A stretch of 64,000 bases of DNA. Origin: CALHRB01 sp964473465. GTDB lineage: Bacteria > Bacteroidota > Ignavibacteria > Kapaibacteriales > UBA2268. This document shows positions 56,504 to 64,000 of this stretch, piece after piece. The stretch's first letter is position 1. Each line of letters starts with the position of its first letter. The position numbers were made by a program, and so were the translations under genes. The notes beneath the pieces are model-generated. The model was not told where the DNA came from, made no database searches, and was given only the letters and a program-made list of their open reading frames with translations. The stretch spans positions 20,416 to 84,415 of the forward strand of contig CAYYPE010000013.1 in NCBI GenBank assembly GCA_964473465.1. The letters run 5' to 3'.

Positions 56504-58174
56504 TTACAATGATTTAATATATTTATAAAAATCGTCATAATCCAGACAATTAATAACATCCTTTGACTCTAACCAACCTTTTCTTGCAACTTTAACACCA
56601 ATAAAAATATCAGATATTGTGCCAGAATTGTGAGAATCAGGGTTAATTGAAATTTTAACTCCTTTTTCTTTTGCATAAATAATATTATCCCAAGAAAGAT
56701 CTAACCTATAGGGATTGCAATTGATTTCAATTACTTTTCCATAATCGGCAGCTGCCTGAATTACATCTTTAATATCAACTTCATAAGGCGGTCTTGCCAG
56801 AAGCAATCTGCCTGTTGGATGTCCGAGTATGTGAGTAAATGGGCTCATAATAGCATAAATTATCCTTTTTGTCATCTCGCTTTTACTCATATTGAAAGAA
56901 GAATGGACTGAAGCTATGACAACATCAAAGCTTTTCAGCACTTCTTCGGGATAGTCAAGAGAGCCATCAGTGAGTATATCGGACTCAATACCTTTAAAAA
57001 TCTTAAAATCATTAATCTGGTCATTAAGTTTATCAATTTCGGAATGCTGTTGATTGACCGACTCAATGCTCAAACCACCGGCATAAGCTGCGGACCTGCT
57101 ATGGTCAGTTATCACGACATATCTGAAGCCAAGTTCTTTTGCTTTGTTAGTCATCTCAAGGATGGTGTTTTTTCCATCAGACCAATTTGTATGAACATGA
57201 ACAACCCCTTTTAAATCTTCATCCTTTAATAATTCGGGGATTCTGAATTCCTTTGAAATTTCAATAGCTTTGGCATCTTCTCTCAGTTCAGGAGGGATAT
57301 ATTGCAAGCTAAGAATTTTATAAAGCTCTTCTTCGTTATTTAGAAAAATTTGTTCGTTATTGAAATAAATTGAATCATTTTTCAAAGATAAACCTTTGGA
57401 AAAAGCTAATTTTTCAAATTCTCTATTGAAATTCTCTGAGGATGAAGTTTTATGCAAGTTCCAGATAAATGTGTTACTATTAGTAAATTCGAGGATAAAT
57501 GGAATTTCGGAGTTATAATTTTCAAGAAGAGAGTTTATTTTTTGCTGAGTTGTTTTTTCGTCAGTAGAGATTAGAAAGTGGATATTTTTTAAAGTTTCGC
57601 TGAAACGTCTGTAATCTCCAGTTATCTCGACCCATTTAACCCCATCAATGTTTTTGATTTCATTTAATAACAAATCTGCCTCACGTGCAGCCTTCTCCTG
57701 AAGATATCTACCTTTTGAAGCTTTTTTATGCTGGATGCTAACAAGGATAAGTTCCTGCAATTTAGGTCCAAAGCCTTTAATATTTTTTAACAAATCTTCT
57801 TCGCATGCTTTTTCGAGCTGTTCCAGAGAAGTAATATTATAATCATAGAATAATTTTCTGGCTTTGGCCGGACCGATATTAGCAATTTGTGTAATTTGAA
57901 AAAGCCCATCCGGAACTTCATCCTTCAATTTTTCATAGTAGGACATTTTACCGGTTTGGACAAATTCAGTAATTTTCTTTTGAAGAGCTTCTCCAAAGCC
58001 TTTTATATCGGCTAAAGTGTCATTATTAACAGCGTCTTCGATATTTATATTATGACTTTTGATGATATCGGCAGCATTCAGATAGGCTCTGGCTTTAAAT
58101 GGATTTTCACCTTTTAATTCCAGAAGTTTAGCAATATTTTTCAATATTTTAATTAATTCATCTTCTCTGACCAT
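56504..58174 (-). CDS. polX: PolX/PHP family protein with degraded polymerase site
   Basis: The 556-residue protein has N-terminal helix-hairpin-helix repeats (IKGFGEALQKKI, IANIGPAKARKLF, IKGFGPKLQELI) and a PolX-like palm. There the usual GSxRRxxETxxDIDxL motif reads GDYRRFSETLKNIHFLIS (about 185-202), so the metal-binding aspartates are lost. A C-terminal PHP phosphoesterase domain with its metal ligands kept follows: HVHTNWSDG (about 325), ITDHS, GIESDI, ASVHSS, GHPTGR and NPDSHN. The PHP domain probably acts as a 3'-5' exonuclease or AP endonuclease in repair, without polymerase activity. It is in a run with the ECF sigma genes, 47 bases after the anti-sigma-like gene. Confidence 0.88.
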   Translation of the reverse strand: MVREDELIKILKNIAKLLELKGENPFKARAYLNAADIIKSHNINIEDAVNNDTLADIKGFGEALQKKITEFVQTGKMSYYEKLKDEVPDGLFQITQIANIGPAKARKLFYDYNITSLEQLEKACEEDLLKNIKGFGPKLQELILVSIQHKKASKGRYLQEKAAREADLLLNEIKNIDGVKWVEITGDYRRFSETLKNIHFLISTDEKTTQQKINSLLENYNSEIPFILEFTNSNTFIWNLHKTSSSENFNREFEKLAFSKGLSLKNDSIYFNNEQIFLNNEEELYKILSLQYIPPELREDAKAIEISKEFRIPELLKDEDLKGVVHVHTNWSDGKNTILEMTNKAKELGFRYVVITDHSRSAAYAGGLSIESVNQQHSEIDKLNDQINDFKIFKGIESDILTDGSLDYPEEVLKSFDVVIASVHSSFNMSKSEMTKRIIYAIMSPFTHILGHPTGRLLLARPPYEVDIKDVIQAAADYGKVIEINCNPYRLDLSWDNIIYAKEKGVKISINPDSHNSGTISDIFIGVKVARKGWLESKDVINCLDYDDFYKYIKSL

Positions 58175-58221
58175 AAGAAGCCATAGTAATAAAATTACAA
58201 AAGGTGTAAGACTAAAAAATA

Positions 58222-59217
58222 TTAATAATCTTGCATTTTCAAAAGCGAATCAAGATTTATACCGGTAGTTTCAAGCTGGAAAGTATCAAGAGATTTATCA
58301 ATTTTATCTGTTTTTTCATATTCATATTTTACAAAAATATACTGATTTAAACTGTCTTTTTGATAAACGTTTCGAATTTTAAAATTAATGGGTTTATTCT
58401 GGTAATATAATTGTTTCCAGTTTGATTTGTAATATTTACCATCAAAAACAAGGTTCTGCTCGGGGCTTTCAGTTTTTAAATACATTGTTGGATTTGGCTG
58501 AGCGGAACGAATGGACCCAATGCTTTCAGTTAAAACATTCTGTGCATCTTTTAATAAATTTTCATTTAAGATACTTTTCTGCAAAGCAACTAATGTATCG
58601 TATTTTAATTCAATTTCTCGTGTTAAATTTTGTGAACTTCCTCGACCCCGACCACTTGTTTCGCTCAACATCATATTCGTATCTAAATCTGGTCTGGCAA
58701 TATTAAAAAATATCTGTGGAGATTCATCTTTTTCTTTGAATTCGGTTTGAGTATTAACTGCAACATCTTGTTTTGTTCTACTTAAATCAAAGCCGGTTGG
58801 ATTTTCGTTTAATTGAGTTGTTGAAGTATTTGAGTCAGGTGTCGAAGGCGATTTAATATTTAATTCAGGTTTGATATCTTTCACATTAGTTGTAAGTTCG
58901 CTGGTCTTATTATTTTTATAGAAGTAAAAAAATATGCTAACCAAGATAATTATCACACCAAGAGCAATTGCTGGTCTAAGATATCCAATATTTCTGAAAT
59001 TGCTGAAGTAATTAGCGATAGATTCAGTAAAATAGAGTAGAATTCTTCTCTTCTTTTTCTCTGCAGCATACTGCCTATGGACTTCAAGAACAAAATTATC
59101 AATTTCTTCAGATTGCTCTTTTGATAATTGAAATTCATTCTTCAACAACGAGGCATCATCGAGAATTGTATAAATGTTCTCATTATTAACGACTTTATAA
59201 TGATTTTTCTTGCTCAT
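58222..59217 (-). CDS. Single-span anti-sigma-factor-like membrane protein
   Basis: The 331-residue protein has a cytosolic N-terminal region (about 1-80, helical), one membrane helix (about 84-104, PAIALGVIIILVSIFFYFY) and a Ser/Thr/Asn-rich linker. A C-terminal extracytoplasmic domain covers about 230-331. Its ATG overlaps the stop codon of the ECF sigma gene by 4 bases (ATGA), the classic coupling of a sigma factor and its anti-sigma. No zinc-binding HxxxCxxC motif is present, so it is not a standard ZAS anti-sigma, and the assignment rests mostly on position and topology. Confidence 0.7.
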   Translation of the reverse strand: MSKKNHYKVVNNENIYTILDDASLLKNEFQLSKEQSEEIDNFVLEVHRQYAAEKKKRRILLYFTESIANYFSNFRNIGYLRPAIALGVIIILVSIFFYFYKNNKTSELTTNVKDIKPELNIKSPSTPDSNTSTTQLNENPTGFDLSRTKQDVAVNTQTEFKEKDESPQIFFNIARPDLDTNMMLSETSGRGRGSSQNLTREIELKYDTLVALQKSILNENLLKDAQNVLTESIGSIRSAQPNPTMYLKTESPEQNLVFDGKYYKSNWKQLYYQNKPINFKIRNVYQKDSLNQYIFVKYEYEKTDKIDKSLDTFQLETTGINLDSLLKMQDY

Positions 59218-59819
59218 TTAATTCTCTTTTTCAATTCATTCGCTAATTTATTTAAGGCACGGTGGTGCCAGGTTCTAACGGTGGCATATTCAACATTCAT
59301 CATAGCAGAAATTTCATCAAGTTGCTTACCACCGAAATGATGGAGCAAAACAACGTCCTGTTGGTTAGAATCGAGTTTTTGCAAACCCTTTTTCACCCAA
59401 TAAGTTCTTTCGAGCCTTAAAAGATTTTTTTCCGGATCAGCAATATCAGCTGGAAGAGACTCAATAAAATCAATTTCTTCTTCATCGCTTAATATTAAAT
59501 TATTAGGAACCATTCGCTCATTGCTTTTTCTTCTGTCCCTTAGGTAATGCAAAATCAAACCTTTTAAATATCTGCTGTAAATCCATGATTTCAAATTGGA
59601 TTTTGAGCTATCGAAATCATTTTTATTTTGTTCCACCTTAATCCATGTTTCCTGAAATATATCATCTCTATCGTCCAAATTTTTTATATAATGAGAAATA
59701 ATACCAACGACCCAAGGCTTCAAGAGATTTAGAAGTTCGGCGAAATACTCGCTTTTTTCTGTTTGTTGATATTTTTCAAACAATTGATTAAGATTGCTAT
59801 TTGAATTATTATTTTTCAT
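59214..59819 (-). CDS. ECF-type RNA polymerase sigma factor
   Basis: The 201-residue protein has sigma region 2 (LLKPWVVGIISHYIKNLDDRDDIFQETWIKV, about 28-60, with the DDIFQETW core) and region 4 (LDSNQQDVVLLHHFGGKQLDEISAMM and VEYATVRTWHHRALNKLANEL, about 145-195). These features define an extracytoplasmic-function sigma factor. It overlaps the anti-sigma-like gene. Target genes cannot be told, though the T9SS and PolX genes nearby are candidates. Confidence 0.93.
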   Translation of the reverse strand: MKNNNSNSNLNQLFEKYQQTEKSEYFAELLNLLKPWVVGIISHYIKNLDDRDDIFQETWIKVEQNKNDFDSSKSNLKSWIYSRYLKGLILHYLRDRRKSNERMVPNNLILSDEEEIDFIESLPADIADPEKNLLRLERTYWVKKGLQKLDSNQQDVVLLHHFGGKQLDEISAMMNVEYATVRTWHHRALNKLANELKKRIK

Positions 59820-59828
59820 GTCATTTTT

Positions 59829-60125
59829 TTAAACCCAAAAGAGACTATTATTTTTTGCTATGAGGTAAATCTCATAAATAATACTTCTCTTAGAGTTATT
59901 AAATCTATTTCTTTCCATAATAAAGATTTTGAATGTTTCTTTGATAATTTTTATAGTAGTTTGCTCGTTTTGAACAAAAGTAAAAATCATACCGCTAAGC
60001 CATGGTTTAATTAAAGCCACAAGTTCAAGTAACTTTTTTTCATCATTAGTCTTTAAGTATTCCTTAAACAATTTATCTTCAGGAAATTCCCTGTCAAATT
60101 TTTTATTTTCAGTATTAATATCCAT
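59829..60125 (-). CDS. Truncated sigma-factor paralogue (region 2 only)
   Basis: This 98-residue protein is similar to the first half of the adjacent ECF sigma factor: LVALIKPWLSGMIFTFVQNE against LLNLLKPWVVGIISHYIKNL, and IKETFKIFIMERNRFNNSKRS against FQETWIKVEQNKNDFDSSKS. It stops before region 4, so it could not recognise a -35 element. It may be a decayed duplicate or a dominant-negative competitor for core RNA polymerase. It is 9 bases upstream of the intact gene and probably the first gene of that operon. Confidence 0.7.
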   Translation of the reverse strand: MDINTENKKFDREFPEDKLFKEYLKTNDEKKLLELVALIKPWLSGMIFTFVQNEQTTIKIIKETFKIFIMERNRFNNSKRSIIYEIYLIAKNNSLFWV

Positions 60126-60231
60126 CTAAAAATCAATTGTTTCATTAGTTAGCATTATAAAATTAAATTAAAAAACATATAAATTCAACAAATTTTTTTC
60201 ATGTAAATTTAAATATAAACAAAATAAACAA

Positions 60232-60260
60232 ATGGACTTCACAAAAGAAGTGAAGTCCAT
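60232..60260 (-). terminator. Perfect 11-bp inverted repeat, probable terminator
   Basis: ATGGACTTCAC (60232-60242) and GTGAAGTCCAT (60250-60260) form an 11-bp stem with a 7-base loop. On the minus strand TTTGTTTATTTTG follows, a poor but U-rich tract. It lies about 70 bases after the BNR protein gene. Confidence 0.65.
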
Positions 60261-60331
60261 ATTCTGATTGATTAGGATATTATCAAGATTTGAGTTCGTA
60301 TCAAACATCAAATCTTAAGTTAGACTTTTTT

Positions 60332-63300
60332 TTACTCTTTCTTCCAGTTAGGAATTCTGCCCGGAGTCCATGGAGAACCGAGATTATCCAGCTCTTTGTT
60401 CAGTTCGATAATATCTTTTTCGGCAATATTTCTTAAAGAAGTTAAGACTTTTTCGAATTCATCCCCGGCAATATTATAGGCATCATTCTGGGTTTTGGTT
60501 TGCTCGGAGGAAGTTGACCAGATCCCCCAAAGGATATACATAAGTCTGTCGCTAATCGAAGGAGGCTGATTTTCGTTTCTCTTCGAAAGGGACGGATCGC
60601 CATTGATTGATTGATTCAGCTTATCCAATTCTCTTTCGAGGCTTGTAACTTTCATAATTGCTTCTTTTTTGACATTAGGAGAAAGCATAAAGGCATTTTT
60701 CATAGCAGCTAACTGAGTTTTGAGAGCTGATATTGAATTATTTGCTCCAAAGACAGCGTTTTGTAAACGTGCAACTTTCTTTTGAAATTCAACACGGGCT
60801 TTCCTGTCTTTCGGTGGCAATGAAGTGTTTTCAAGAACTTTAGCAGTAAATTCAACAGTATCCGATACAACGGAGATGACGCCATTTATGCTTTGGGCGA
60901 GAACAATTTTGTATTTCCCGGGCATTACAGCCATACCAGAGCTTTTATTTACATCTGTTTTATCATCTACGGGCGAAGTATCGGGGTATCGCAAATCCCA
61001 AGTTAGTCGATTGATTCCGGGAGAGATAGATGATGACAGGAGCCTGATAGTGTTCCCATTTTCATCCATAATTTTGGCAATAAGATAAGGCTTCAATTCC
61101 TCATCTTCTTCCTTAAGCTGTGCAGGAGTAGGATAAACTATTGGTTTGCCTTCCTTTTCGAGCCTTTTCTCTTCATCGATTCGTTTATCTTTTAAAGTTT
61201 TGATTTTTTCTTTAACGTAATAAGTAAAAGTGGCACCGAACGGGGGATTTTTAGCTCTGTAGAAAGTTTCACCGTGATCATTTTTACTTTTTGATTCGTC
61301 CTCATTATACATCAGAGCATCTTTAATCGGGAAAATGTGATAAGCTTTATCAAATATCTCTTTTGATACATAACGGAGAGGAGTATAATCATCGAGAATA
61401 TAAATCCCCCTACCGAATGTTCCAAGAATAAGGTCGTTTTCTCTCCTTTGAATTTCAATATCACGAACAGATATTGTTGGTAGTCCTGATTTGAATTGTA
61501 TCCATTTTTTTCCACCATCAATAGTGAAAAAGGCTCCAAATTCAGTTCCAACGAAAAGCAAATCAGGATTTTTATGATCTTCGTTAATTGTCCAGACAGG
61601 TCCATTTTCCGGGAGATTTGACGAAAGTGACTGCCAAGTTAAGCCTTTATCAGTGCTTTTGATAACATATGGCTTGAAATCATTGTTTTTATGGTTATTA
61701 AATGTAGCATAAATAACATTTTCGTTAAATTGTGAAGTAAAAACATCACTCACATAAGTTGTTTCGGGAACACCCGGAAATTTGTCAATTTTTCTCCAGT
61801 TTTTACCACCATCTTCAGTTATTTGGAGCAAACCATCATCAGTTCCAACAATAATTAAATTTTCGTTTAGTGGAGATTCAACAAGAGCAATTATATTCCC
61901 ATAAAAAGAAGTAGAAGCATTTTTTGCAACAGCATCGGGACCCCATATTTTACCCATCACGGGAAGTTTATTTCTTTCAATCTGTCGAGTAAGGTCAGGG
62001 CTAATGGCTTTCCATGACTGTCCCCGGTCATCGCTGCGGAAAACTTTGTTTGCTGCAACATAGAGCCTTGTGTTTGAGTGATGACTTAGAATTAATGGAG
62101 TATCCCAGTTCCATCTGATTTCTTCTCCTTTTTCCGGCTGAGGTTGAATATAAAAGACCTCCCCGCTTTTTCTGTCGAAACGGACAAGATTGCCGTATTG
62201 CCATTGACCATAAACGATATTTGGGTCTTTGGGGTCAATAACAGCTTTATAGCCATCTCCACCGACAACCATAAACCAATCTTCGTTTGTTATACCACCA
62301 GAATTTGTTGTTCGTGATGGACCTCCCCAAGAGTTATTATCCTGCGTTCCGCCATAAACATAGTAAAATGGTTCTGAATTGTCGGCTGTAACTCTGTAAT
62401 ACTGAGTAGTGGGAAGGTTCTGGAAAAATCTCCATGTTTCGCCACGGTCGTAACTTTCGTAAACGCCGCCATCCCCCCCCATAATGAGGTAATTATTGTT
62501 ATCAGGGTCAATCCAAAGGGCATGATCATCGACGTGTCGGTATTTATTGCTAAGTCTGACAAATGTTTTGCCTCCATCGTAAGTAACATGGGTATAGGTA
62601 TCGAGATTATAGACAACATTTTCGTCCAATGGATCGCAGACTAATTCCTGATAGTATTGGGCACTACCCGAAACGAAACTATTTACCTTGTTCCAGCTTG
62701 CACCCCTATCGGTTGATTTATAAAAGCCACCCTGACCCGAGGCTGCTTCGATAGTTGCATAGACAATATCGGGATTCGATGGAGGGATAGCAAGACCGAT
62801 TTTGCCCATATCAACTGATGGAAGACCGTTAGTCAGCTTGTTCCATGTCTTTCCGGCATCTGTTGATTTATATATAGCTGATTCAGGACCGCCATTGATA
62901 AGTGTCCAGACGTGCCTTCTTCTTTGATAGGATGCACAGAAGATTATATCTGGGTTACGTGGATCGAAAACGGCATCAGTAACTCCAGTATTGTCGCTGA
63001 TTTTAAGTGACTGTTCCCACGTCTTACCGCCATCTGTGGATTTGTATAAGCCTCTATCCCCTCCGGGACCCCAAAGAGGACCTTGAGCAGCAACGTAAAT
63101 CACATCGGAGTTGCGGGGATCAATTAGAATTTTGCCTATATGCTCGGATTTTTTAAGCCCCATATTGGTAAAGCTTTTGCCGCCGTCTGTGGATTTATAA
63201 ATTCCGTCACCATAGCCTACGCTTCGCTGACTGTTATTTTCCCCAGAACCGACCCAGAGAACAAAAGGATTGTTTGGGTCAAGTGCAAGGCAACCAATAG

Positions 63301-63601
63301 AATAGGAGCCGTAAGAATCGAAGATTGGAGAGAAACTGAGACCCTTGTTTGTTGTTTTCCAGACATTACCACAGCTTACAGCAACGTAGAATTCACTTTT
63401 GTTTTTTGGATTGACGGCAAAATCACCAACTCTGCCGGAAGTAACAGCAGGACCAATCAGCCTGAAATTCAAACCTGAGAAAGTGGCAGAAACAAATTTG
63501 TCAGTTGTATCTTTTTTCTCTTCTTTATCTTTGGGTTTTGAGAGAATTTCAGAGGGAACAAATAGAGATAACCACAGGAAAAGTAGTAATAAATACTTCA
63601 T
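60332..63601 (-). CDS. Large secreted BNR/VPS10-type beta-propeller protein
   Basis: The 1089-residue protein starts with a signal peptide. It has two long runs of BNR (Asp-box) propeller repeats up to about residue 750: KSTDGGKSF, KSTDGGKTW, KSTDAGKTW, KSTDRGASW, RSDDRGQSW, TEDGGKNW, KSTDKGLTW, TIDGGKKW. The motifs place it with sortilin/VPS10 and photosystem-assembly-factor-like propellers and sialidase-like folds, but the sialidase catalytic residues are not evident. The C-terminal third has a beta-sandwich (LLSSSISPGINRLTWDLRYPDTSP) and a helical end. Such proteins are common in this and related phyla and are usually named glycosyl hydrolase without proof. No T9SS sorting domain is seen. 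Confidence 0.88.
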   Translation of the reverse strand: MKYLLLLFLWLSLFVPSEILSKPKDKEEKKDTTDKFVSATFSGLNFRLIGPAVTSGRVGDFAVNPKNKSEFYVAVSCGNVWKTTNKGLSFSPIFDSYGSYSIGCLALDPNNPFVLWVGSGENNSQRSVGYGDGIYKSTDGGKSFTNMGLKKSEHIGKILIDPRNSDVIYVAAQGPLWGPGGDRGLYKSTDGGKTWEQSLKISDNTGVTDAVFDPRNPDIIFCASYQRRRHVWTLINGGPESAIYKSTDAGKTWNKLTNGLPSVDMGKIGLAIPPSNPDIVYATIEAASGQGGFYKSTDRGASWNKVNSFVSGSAQYYQELVCDPLDENVVYNLDTYTHVTYDGGKTFVRLSNKYRHVDDHALWIDPDNNNYLIMGGDGGVYESYDRGETWRFFQNLPTTQYYRVTADNSEPFYYVYGGTQDNNSWGGPSRTTNSGGITNEDWFMVVGGDGYKAVIDPKDPNIVYGQWQYGNLVRFDRKSGEVFYIQPQPEKGEEIRWNWDTPLILSHHSNTRLYVAANKVFRSDDRGQSWKAISPDLTRQIERNKLPVMGKIWGPDAVAKNASTSFYGNIIALVESPLNENLIIVGTDDGLLQITEDGGKNWRKIDKFPGVPETTYVSDVFTSQFNENVIYATFNNHKNNDFKPYVIKSTDKGLTWQSLSSNLPENGPVWTINEDHKNPDLLFVGTEFGAFFTIDGGKKWIQFKSGLPTISVRDIEIQRRENDLILGTFGRGIYILDDYTPLRYVSKEIFDKAYHIFPIKDALMYNEDESKSKNDHGETFYRAKNPPFGATFTYYVKEKIKTLKDKRIDEEKRLEKEGKPIVYPTPAQLKEEDEELKPYLIAKIMDENGNTIRLLSSSISPGINRLTWDLRYPDTSPVDDKTDVNKSSGMAVMPGKYKIVLAQSINGVISVVSDTVEFTAKVLENTSLPPKDRKARVEFQKKVARLQNAVFGANNSISALKTQLAAMKNAFMLSPNVKKEAIMKVTSLERELDKLNQSINGDPSLSKRNENQPPSISDRLMYILWGIWSTSSEQTKTQNDAYNIAGDEFEKVLTSLRNIAEKDIIELNKELDNLGSPWTPGRIPNWKKE

Positions 63602-63747
63602 AATATATCCAAAAAAAATATTAACAATTAATTCAATCAGAACAATTTAAAATTATTGAATAATTTCCTTACAACAAAATAAATCTGGAGAAAACCTATA
63701 AAATAAAGATATTGATTAAAAGTAAAAAATTATGAATCAGATAGCTT

Positions 63748-64000
63748 GTTGTTCTTTGATTACAGATAAGGTTTTTGTAAATTCGAGATAACAGAGTCCG
63801 GAGGTAATCCAGTGTTGTTCTTTGATTACAGATAAGGTTTTTGTAAATTTAGTAGGTAAGACTTTCTCTTCAGCTATTCGTTGTTCTTTGATTACAGATA
63901 AGGTTTTTGTAAATTCGATGGTTTAACGTATGTGTTAACTGACGGGTTGTTCTTTGATTACAGATAAGGTTTTTGTAAATTACAAAAGTTGATAGATACT
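63748..64000. CRISPR. CRISPR array, 36-bp repeats and 30-bp spacers (continues past the edge)
   Basis: Four identical 36-bp repeats lie at 63748-63783, 63814-63849, 63880-63915 and 63946-63981. Each starts GTTGTTCTTTGATTACAG and ends AAGGTTTTTGTAAATT. Three full spacers (63784-63813, 63850-63879, 63916-63945) are exactly 30 bp and unrelated, and the fourth is cut by the window edge. The 36/30 geometry is usual for type II, V and VI systems, less so for type I or III. The roughly 145 bases between the BNR gene and the first repeat are AT-rich and could be a leader. No cas gene is in view. Confidence 0.95.

Noticed and set aside
63602..63747. Possible anti-repeat (tracrRNA) next to the CRISPR array: AAAACCTATAAAATAAAGATA resembles part of the reverse complement of the repeat
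   Set aside because: The match is short and gapped in AT-rich DNA; a real anti-repeat should match far better, so it cannot be supported.

Overview
This 64 kb window is AT-rich (about one third G+C by eye). It looks like a chromosome segment of a bacterium from the Bacteroidota/Chlorobiota (FCB) side, most likely a non-phototrophic relative of Ignavibacteria or Ca. Kapabacteria. The placement rests on several large secreted proteins with type IX secretion C-terminal sorting domains, PKD/Ig-like modules, a YARHG protein, a PHP-type PolX with a degraded polymerase site, and a chlorobial-looking core. It is an inference: there is no rRNA here to test it. An archaeal-type Glu-tRNA(Gln) amidotransferase (GatD/GatE) sits at the left end.

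Layout. 1-2558: incomplete minus-strand cell-surface protein. 2975-8755: gatE-gatD-sppA. 8968-17682: a plus-strand cluster with a CBS protein, a receiver domain fused to an SLC13/DASS transporter, a response regulator, a sensor histidine kinase, a small membrane protein, a TSUP (TauE/SafE) permease and a PEP-synthase-like protein without its usual barrel. 17730-22635: tRNA-Thr, gmhA-like, engB, cysS, thrS. 23192-28762: two decayed genes and two related surface-protein genes (RCC1 propeller and T9SS sorting domain) that share duplicated segments. 28840-34775: DUF2892 protein, YARHG protein, OmpA-like protein, LolE-like permease, recG. 34936-39267: a 1443-residue T9SS surface protein.

39344-55175 is the centrepiece: one minus-strand gene run encoding a dissimilatory sulfate reduction pathway in the order sat-aprB-aprA-(zinc-ribbon protein)-(YkgJ-type protein)-qmoC-dsrA-dsrB-dsrD-dsrN-(ferritin-like protein)-dsrL-dsrC-dsrM-dsrK. 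Sat activates sulfate to APS, AprBA reduces APS to sulfite, and DsrAB with DsrC reduces sulfite to a DsrC trisulfide that DsrMK would reduce at the membrane. DsrD argues for the reductive direction, and DsrL would link DsrAB to NAD(P)H. qmoA, qmoB, dsrJOP, dsrT and dsrEFH are absent from the window; two small genes of unknown role occupy the place of qmoAB. The transporter/two-component cluster at 8968-17682 is a plausible sulfate and sulfite transport and sensing partner of this pathway.

55453-60125: a secreted protein, a PolX/PHP protein, an anti-sigma-like protein, an ECF sigma factor and a truncated sigma paralogue, all on the minus strand. 60332-63601: a large BNR/VPS10-type propeller protein. 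63748-64000: the first four repeats of a CRISPR array (36-bp repeats, 30-bp spacers) that runs off the right edge; no cas gene is in view.
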